A stretch of DNA of 64,000 nucleotides from Nemertoderma westbladi. Taxonomy: Eukaryota; Xenacoelomorpha; Nemertodermatida; Nemertodermatidae. The stretch's first letter is position 1. Each line of letters begins with the position of its first letter. Shown here piece by piece: positions 58,691-64,000 of this stretch. The stretch spans positions 81,449 to 145,448 of the forward strand of contig JAUCBJ010001398.1 in assembly GCA_032718475.1 (NCBI GenBank). The letters run 5' to 3'. Both the position numbers and the translations under genes were made by a program. The notes under the pieces are model-generated. The model ran no database searches. It was not told where the DNA came from and saw only the letters and a program-made list of their open reading frames with translations.

Positions 58691-61030
58691 AACCTTATTA
58701 ATGCACACCATCTACACCATCAAAAGGTTAATACAACAACCATTTTTAGCACGTCGGAGCCCCACCCCACCCCTAATTTTTTCAAATTTCAATCTCATAT
58801 GCTACAAAATTTGGTATGATGATAGTTCGACAATTAATTTTTCTTTTCAAAATCCTGGCCGGATTCTTCAATTTCTGCGCTATTTCGATATATGGGTACC
58901 CACTTTTTGACCATTTATTTGACAATGTTAATGGCTATTATCTTGAGGTTTTTTGTTTTATAACATTAATGTCATCTTCTGTTAGACGTTAGCTATTGTT
59001 TTTTTTATGGTAGCTAGTGATTTCTTTTAGGCAGCTACTGTTTTTAAAATTACAAAACCAAATTTTTGGCCCCAAATTTTTGAGCAATTTTTTTTACAAT
59101 ATTATTGGATATTATCATGTTGTTCTTCGTTCTAGAACATAAATTTCACCTTCTGAGAGAGGTTACCTGTTATTTTTTATTAAAGTAGCTAGTGTTTTTA
59201 AAAGTAGCTAGAGATCTTAAAATTACAAAATAATATTTTGGACCATGTTAATGGATATTATCAAGATGGTTTTTTGTTCTAGAACATAAATTATTTCACC
59301 TTCTGAGAGAGGTTAGCTATTATTTTTTATTATGGTAGCTAGTGTTTTTAAAGGTAGATAGATAGTGATCTTAAAATTAGAAAAGAAATTTTGTAGTGCC
59401 CCTTTTATTTAGACAATTTCCATATCATCAATATATTCTACTGTAGAAATGACTAATAAAAAGATAAATAAATCTAGTAATAAGTAAAATAGGCCTAAAT
59501 AAGTAAAATATGTAAAAACTCTATTTTTACATCTGTATCTCATATTTTGTATAAAAAACTAGCTAGTGAATAATTACTAGCTACGTTGACTATCAAATAA
59601 AAATTACTAGCTGCCATGACTCATAAATTATTCCATGCAAATATATAATTGAGAATTAAATTACCAGTATATCTTACATTTACTAGCTAATAAATAGTAC
59701 TAGCTAACACAAAATTAATAGTACCGTACTAGCTACCATCTTACTGTCAGAAGGTCAAATATTTGTTCTAGATAAAAAACTTCAAAATAAAATATATTTT
59801 TACAAGAAAATAGTTGGTCAAATTTTTTTTCAATTTTTCCATTATAATTTTTTTCACTAGCTAATAAAAAGTACTAGCTATAACACAAAATCAAAATTAC
59901 TAGCTACCATCGTACTGGCAGAAGGTTAAATACTTGTTCTAGAACAAAAAACCTCATGATAAAAGCAATTTTCATATGAATAAATTTGTTTAAAAAGTGG
60001 GTACCCATAACATAGTAGTACCGAAGGTTGACGACTTTCGGTACCTTGGGTCATGAGAGAGAGTAGCAAAAAGGACATAGAAGTTAGGAAAGCAAAGGCT
60101 TGGGTAGCTCTATCAAAAATGGATACCATCTGGAAATCAGATCTCTCCAGGCACCTGAAGACTAAGTTCTTTCGAGCGACATTGGAGTCGACTTTTATAC
60201 GGGGGTGAGACCTAAAGACTGACGAAATCACTTGAACAACTGAATGGATGGTTGCTACACAAGACTACTAAGGGCAGCCCTAAACATCAGCTGGAGACAA
60301 CACATGACAAACGCCGAGCTTGATGGTACAATACCACCTGTATCAACCACCCTCCGTGAACGCAGATTACGATTCAGTGGGCACTGCTGGCGAAGTAAAG
60401 ACGAGGTCATACCAGATCTACTTTTATGGCAACCAACACATGGAAAGCGTACCCGTAGACGACCGGCTATAACATACTGTATGTACAGTAGACCAGCTTT
60501 AAAGGACCCCTAAAGCTGCAAAGCTTTAGGGGTAATCCTATATGTTATAATCCTATAATAATAATATATAATAATCCTATATCCAATAATGTATAAATCC
60601 TATACAATACCTTTATACCGGTACATTGTTTGGTGTATTTGTTATTGTTTTTCCATAATGTATAAATAAATCTATCTATCTATCTATCTATAGCTTGAAA
60701 GGGATACTGAACTTGAGAGAAACGAAATTGCGACAACTATGGAGAATCGGTAAACCCGGAAGGATCTCATTTCCACTGTACGATTTCGCTCGACCTAGTA
60801 GTAATAGTACAGAAGTAGATGCATATGAATATTGAATATGCATATAATTATGCTCTAAATAGCTCAGAAATTGAAAAATCCGACAAGGTCAGCAGAAAGA
60901 AAAATTGTCGAACTATCATCATATCAAATTTCGTAGCATATGGTTTAAATTTGAAAGAAATTAGGGAGGGGGGGGGGGGGGGCTCCGACCCCCTCAAAAT
61001 GGTTCTAGTATTAAGGGAGGTAGTGTAATG
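58690..61030. mobile_element. Nested fold-back elements with LINE insertion
   Basis: The outer inverted arms lie at ~58690-58880 and ~60845-61030: both contain, inverted, ATTGTCGAACTATCATCATA(C/T) CAAATTT and GGGGCTCCGAC. An inner inverted repeat (~58893-60010) has GGGTACCCACTTTTTGA/AAAAAGTGGGTACCCA at its ends and many TTCTAGAAC and CTAGCTACCAT motifs, as in the hAT-like element at 29.9 kb. A LINE fragment lies directly after the inner repeat. Target duplications were not resolved. Confidence 0.65.
60011..60800 (+). pseudogene. LINE 3' fragment, broken by a microsatellite-bearing insert
   Basis: Plus-strand frames show the LINE motifs KKDIEVRKAKAWVALSKM, IWKSDLSRHLKTKFF, then (frameshifted) CYTRLLRAALNISWRQHM, LRERRLRFSGHCWRSKDE and LLLWQPTHGKRTRRRPA up to ~60470. 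After ~210 bp, including a (CTAT)n run at 60670-60692, the element resumes with LKRDTELERNEIA and MENR to ~60740. Stops and frameshifts make it inactive. Confidence 0.75.
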
Positions 61031-61318
61031 ATTGTTGGTCGGTAGCCGGCTTAGCGTTAATACACTCCTAATTCGCAATGAAATTTCCACGTCTTGTTAC
61101 ATATTTGGTACCCGGATAAAACGGCCACCTATGAGGTGGTAACAAAGTCGAAATAGGCCTACTGTATAACTGCCTTTGCTAAACTGGGGCATTACTGATT
61201 AATTAATGTGATTTATGTCCATTCCTCCACTCCCTGTCTGTTTTGTTTTTTGGAAACCCCATTCTACTTTTTTGGTCATTTCCAATCTAATGCGACCAAT
61301 CAAACAAATCTTTACAAT
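61031..61318. other. Downstream of the ceramide synthase gene
   Basis: Short AT-rich region between the fold-back nest and the ceramide synthase stop codon. It should contain that gene's 3' untranslated region. Nothing else was seen. Confidence 0.45.
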
Positions 61319-63059
61319 TTATAAGTTTCCATTCAGTTCTTCGCATCCGGAAGCCGATTCAGTTTCGCTTCGAGTATCCTGAACTCGTTCACGTTTAGCC
61401 ACGCGAAGGGCGAGTTTCGCGAAACCGAAACCCCAAACGCAGGAGAAACACATCAACAACGACAACTTAAAGTTGAAGTAACTCCACCAGGTGAACCACG
61501 GAATGGTGTGGAGACGGGGTGGTTGCCATGACTGCGGGTAGAAGGGGTTGTAGACAGAGTAAACCTCCATACTCTTGAACATGACAGAATTGAGTATGTA
61601 GAAGGGGAATAAATAAAGACGGGATACGAAGAATACAGCAACCAAAACAAAAACCAACGGCCGTGCGATGTGGTCGCATTTAGCGTAATGGAGAACCTAA
61701 AACAAAAATGTAAGTAAAAAGTGAAAGATTGTCCTTCCTAGGTTCTACTGTATCAAAGTAAAGTTATCGTTGAACGAAAAAGAAGAAAAACCGAAGGGTC
61801 CCCTCTCACTTTTCTGTTCTATCTCAATTCTCTCTCTTGGCTGTTACATGTAAGTGGAAAAGCCGTCGCTGCATCAACTCCTAAGTTTAAACACTCTGTA
61901 ATAATAACTAAACAACGAAACAAACTCCCCAATGAACGGCACGGGACCTTCCAGCTAAAGACAAAGTGTCTACTCTAATTAAGGGGGGTAGAACATTTTC
62001 TGACCTAAAAGACGAATTTTTGAAACATATCCTATCTGATGAAGAATTTCATGCTGAATCCAAATATGGAAACTTTCCAAATCCAAATATGGAAAATTTC
62101 CCATATCTTGCTTAGTTTTCGAGATATCTGGGATAGAAGATACTGGCTCCAATATATCGCGATATCGGTAAAGGCGATGGAGTTTGGGGTTTGCATTCAA
62201 TTTCTGCAAATTTCTTTGCTCAGTGGTGCCAATTGGATGTCTCCACGAGAAAGAGCATAACATTTTAATTGAGAAGGTATTTTTTTATGATTATTGGACC
62301 TACTTGTCAGTTTATAAGACAACTTCAAGTCTCCGGAATGAAGGCGGGACTCGAATGACGGGACTCTGCGGTCTTTGCGGGATTACACGGAATAGACATA
62401 TCGGAGATCTTCAAAATGTATAATCTCCAGTTCTAGTGGTCGTCTTCAGAGTCTTGTCATTCGAATCCCGCCTTCATTCCGGAGACTTGAAGTTGTCTTA
62501 TAAACTGACAAGTAGGTCCAATAATCATAAAAAAATACCTTCTCAATTAAAATTGTGTGTTCTTTCTCGTGGAGACATCCAATTAGGAATGCAAACCCCG
62601 AACATCATCTCTTTTACCAATATCGCGATATATTGGAGCCAGTATCTTCTATCCCAAGATATCTCGAAAACTATGAGATGTGGGAAAGATATGGGAAGAT
62701 ATAGGAAAACGGTTTCCATATTCGGATTCAGCATGAAATTCTGCATCAGATAGGATATATTTCAAAATTCGACTTTTTGGTCAGAAAATGCGCTACCCCC
62801 CCCCCCCCCCCCCCCTTAATAGTAACATTATTTTTGTTAATAAATAAAAATAACAAGTTAGAAGTGATCCATTTGCCGATCTCACCTTCGCTAGGTAAGC
62901 GATAGGATCCATTGCATCGTGAACAACTACAACCAACAAGCCCATTTGGACAAGGTTCACTATATAGGAACCCATCAATAGACTAATGGTTAGCATGTGA
63001 TGGACAAACATTATCAAATTATCTTTTCGTTTCGATTCGAAAACATGCATTGGGATTTC
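61319..63059 (-). CDS. Ceramide synthase (TLC/Lag1 domain), C-terminal part
   Basis: This integral ER protein N-acylates sphingoid bases. Two exons on the minus strand: 62886-63059 (58 codons, phase 0 both sides; acceptor CAG|GAA, donor AAG|GTGAG) and 61319-61696 (stop TAA). The upstream exon carries the Lag1 motif region: ESKRKDNLIMFVHHMLT, then LVVVVHDAMDPIAYLAK, including the paired His and HD..D of ceramide synthases. The last exon holds two further hydrophobic segments (PLVFVLVAVFFVSRLYLFPF and NFKLSLLMCFSCVWGFGFAKL) and a polar acidic tail (QDTRSETESASGCEELNGNL). The start and homeobox-like/N-terminal TM portion lie right of the window. Which CerS paralogue it is cannot be told. Confidence 0.88.
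61983..62815. mobile_element. TTAA-flanked fold-back element in the ceramide synthase intron
   Basis: This 833-bp inverted repeat is flanked by TTAA at 61979-61982 and 62816-62819. The left end is GGGGGGTAG; the right end is its inverse with the C run expanded to 20. Arms match over most of their length (for example ATCCTATCTGATG, CCATATTTGGATTCAGCATGAA and CTCCGGAATGAAGGCGGGA with their complements), and the centre is near 62400. A TTAA duplication suggests a piggyBac-like non-autonomous element (inference). Confidence 0.8.
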
Positions 63060-63355
63060 CTGTTAAAAGACAAATAAACAGCAATAATCGTTAAATTAAA
63101 TATCAATATTTAACGGCTTTGCTACCAGTTTAGTAACACGACATACTACACGTCCGAAATAATAGCATTATTGTTCCTTAACCATTTGGGGTACACCATT
63201 TTGGTCCAAAATATGTCGAATTTTTTTTATGGTCTAGTATAATGCACCATTGAATGGTGTTTCCAAATCTGAAAACCGTTATTTAGTAGCTCGTTTAGTT
63301 TTCAAGTTATGTAAATTTCAATTTAGGGAATCCTATTGAAATTACTATTACTATG
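63060..63355. other. Ceramide synthase intron sequence
   Basis: AT-rich sequence upstream of the first visible ceramide synthase exon. No further exon was recognised in the window. Confidence 0.45.
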
Positions 63356-64000
63356 TATAATGAAAGGCCGATTATCTCCAAATATTTTTTTCATGAAATT
63401 GTCAACTTCATAACCCTTCTACTTCTACAATTTTTGAGTAATTAGTCTGAATCTTCCTGTAGGTGTCTAGATAGCCACCCTGCATAATAGTATCAGACAA
63501 CTTTTCGAAATTTTTTGTTAATAAAATTTAATACTATTTATAAAAAACCTAAAAATTAGCATAAATTTGCAGCGGCACCTAGCGGTACAGAATTATTTTA
63601 ACAAAATTTCGCCTGATAGTTATGTTGCCCCATCTTTGATCTATCATACTGTATAAAAAAACTTTCATGTGAATAGGTTCAAAACTGTAAAAGCCTTAGG
63701 GTTTTAAGCGCAACCAAGTTTTTTTTATCATTAACTAGTATTAACTAATATTAAATAGCGGAAAAAATTTTTTTTCTGACCTGTCATGTAGAATAGCATC
63801 TTAGGCACGTACTGTATATGCCAAATTTTAGGCAAAACCAAAAAAATTTGAAATTTGGCATATACAGTAGATGCCTAAGATGCTATTCTACATGACAGGT
63901 CAGAAAAAAAAATGTTTTCGCTATTTTTTCGCTTTCTTCGGTTTTGAAGTTGACAATTTCATGACAAAAATATTTGGAGATAATCAACCTTTCATTATAC
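63356..64000. mobile_element. Inverted-repeat element at the right window edge
   Basis: GTATAATGAAAGG...GATTATCTCCAAATATTT at ~63354-63390 is inverted at the window end (AAATATTTGGAGATAATC...CCTTTCATTATAC). A near-perfect inner hairpin runs from ~63776 to ~63905 (CTGACCTGTCATGTAGAATA and its complement). About 340 bp of the left arm (63420-63760) has no partner on the right, so the arms are unequal or one is deleted. The element may continue past 64000. Confidence 0.65.

Overview
This is animal (metazoan) nuclear DNA. Genes are split by GT-AG introns, the non-coding sequence is AT-rich, and tandem arrays, fold-back elements, SINE/LINE debris and long poly-G/poly-C runs are dense. The genes (MCM3, a CYP46-type P450, ceramide synthase, a CCDC34-like coiled-coil protein, a MARVEL protein, a C2H2 zinc-finger protein) are typical of animals. 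The very large first coding exon of MCM3, intronless genes and nested genes recall a compact invertebrate deuterostome such as a tunicate. That assignment is inference, not proof.

Layout. 1-4594 (-): 5' half of MCM3, in three exons; the following intron is filled by a minisatellite derived from the exon 3 end plus its splice donor. 4595-5564: a divergent intergenic region with one doubtful small gene. 5565-19393 (+): a 13-exon gene reconstructed here with every splice phase consistent, encoding a 749-residue secreted or GPI-anchored protein with two M28 peptidase-like domains. The first has all five expected metal ligands; the second appears to have lost them. A 222-residue MARVEL-type four-TM gene lies antisense inside one of its introns (11526-13826). 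19528-22156: a CCAAT-box-rich minisatellite split by a solo LTR. 22676-28538 (-): a type II membrane, mucin-like protein with coding repeats, whose intron holds a decayed gypsy-like retroelement and SINEs.

28.6-45.3 kb has no convincing host gene. It holds a 934-bp fold-back transposon with an 8-bp target duplication, 27-30-bp, 21/24-bp and 55-bp minisatellites (the 21/24-bp one has a 2083-bp higher-order repeat), and inverted-repeat elements carrying LINE and other retroelement fragments.

45722-47287 (+): an intronless cholesterol 24-hydroxylase-like P450. 48779-56255 (+): a six-exon CCDC34-like gene with an intronless zinc-finger gene (54032-55312) in its last intron. 56.3-61.3 kb: repeats, nested fold-back elements and LINE remnants. 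61319-63059 (-): the last two exons of a ceramide synthase, with a TTAA-flanked fold-back element between them; the gene's 5' end lies beyond the window.

The genes do not form a pathway. The shared theme is the repeat biology: at least two tandem duplications span an exon 3' end and its splice donor, and one grew into an array of about 30 copies.
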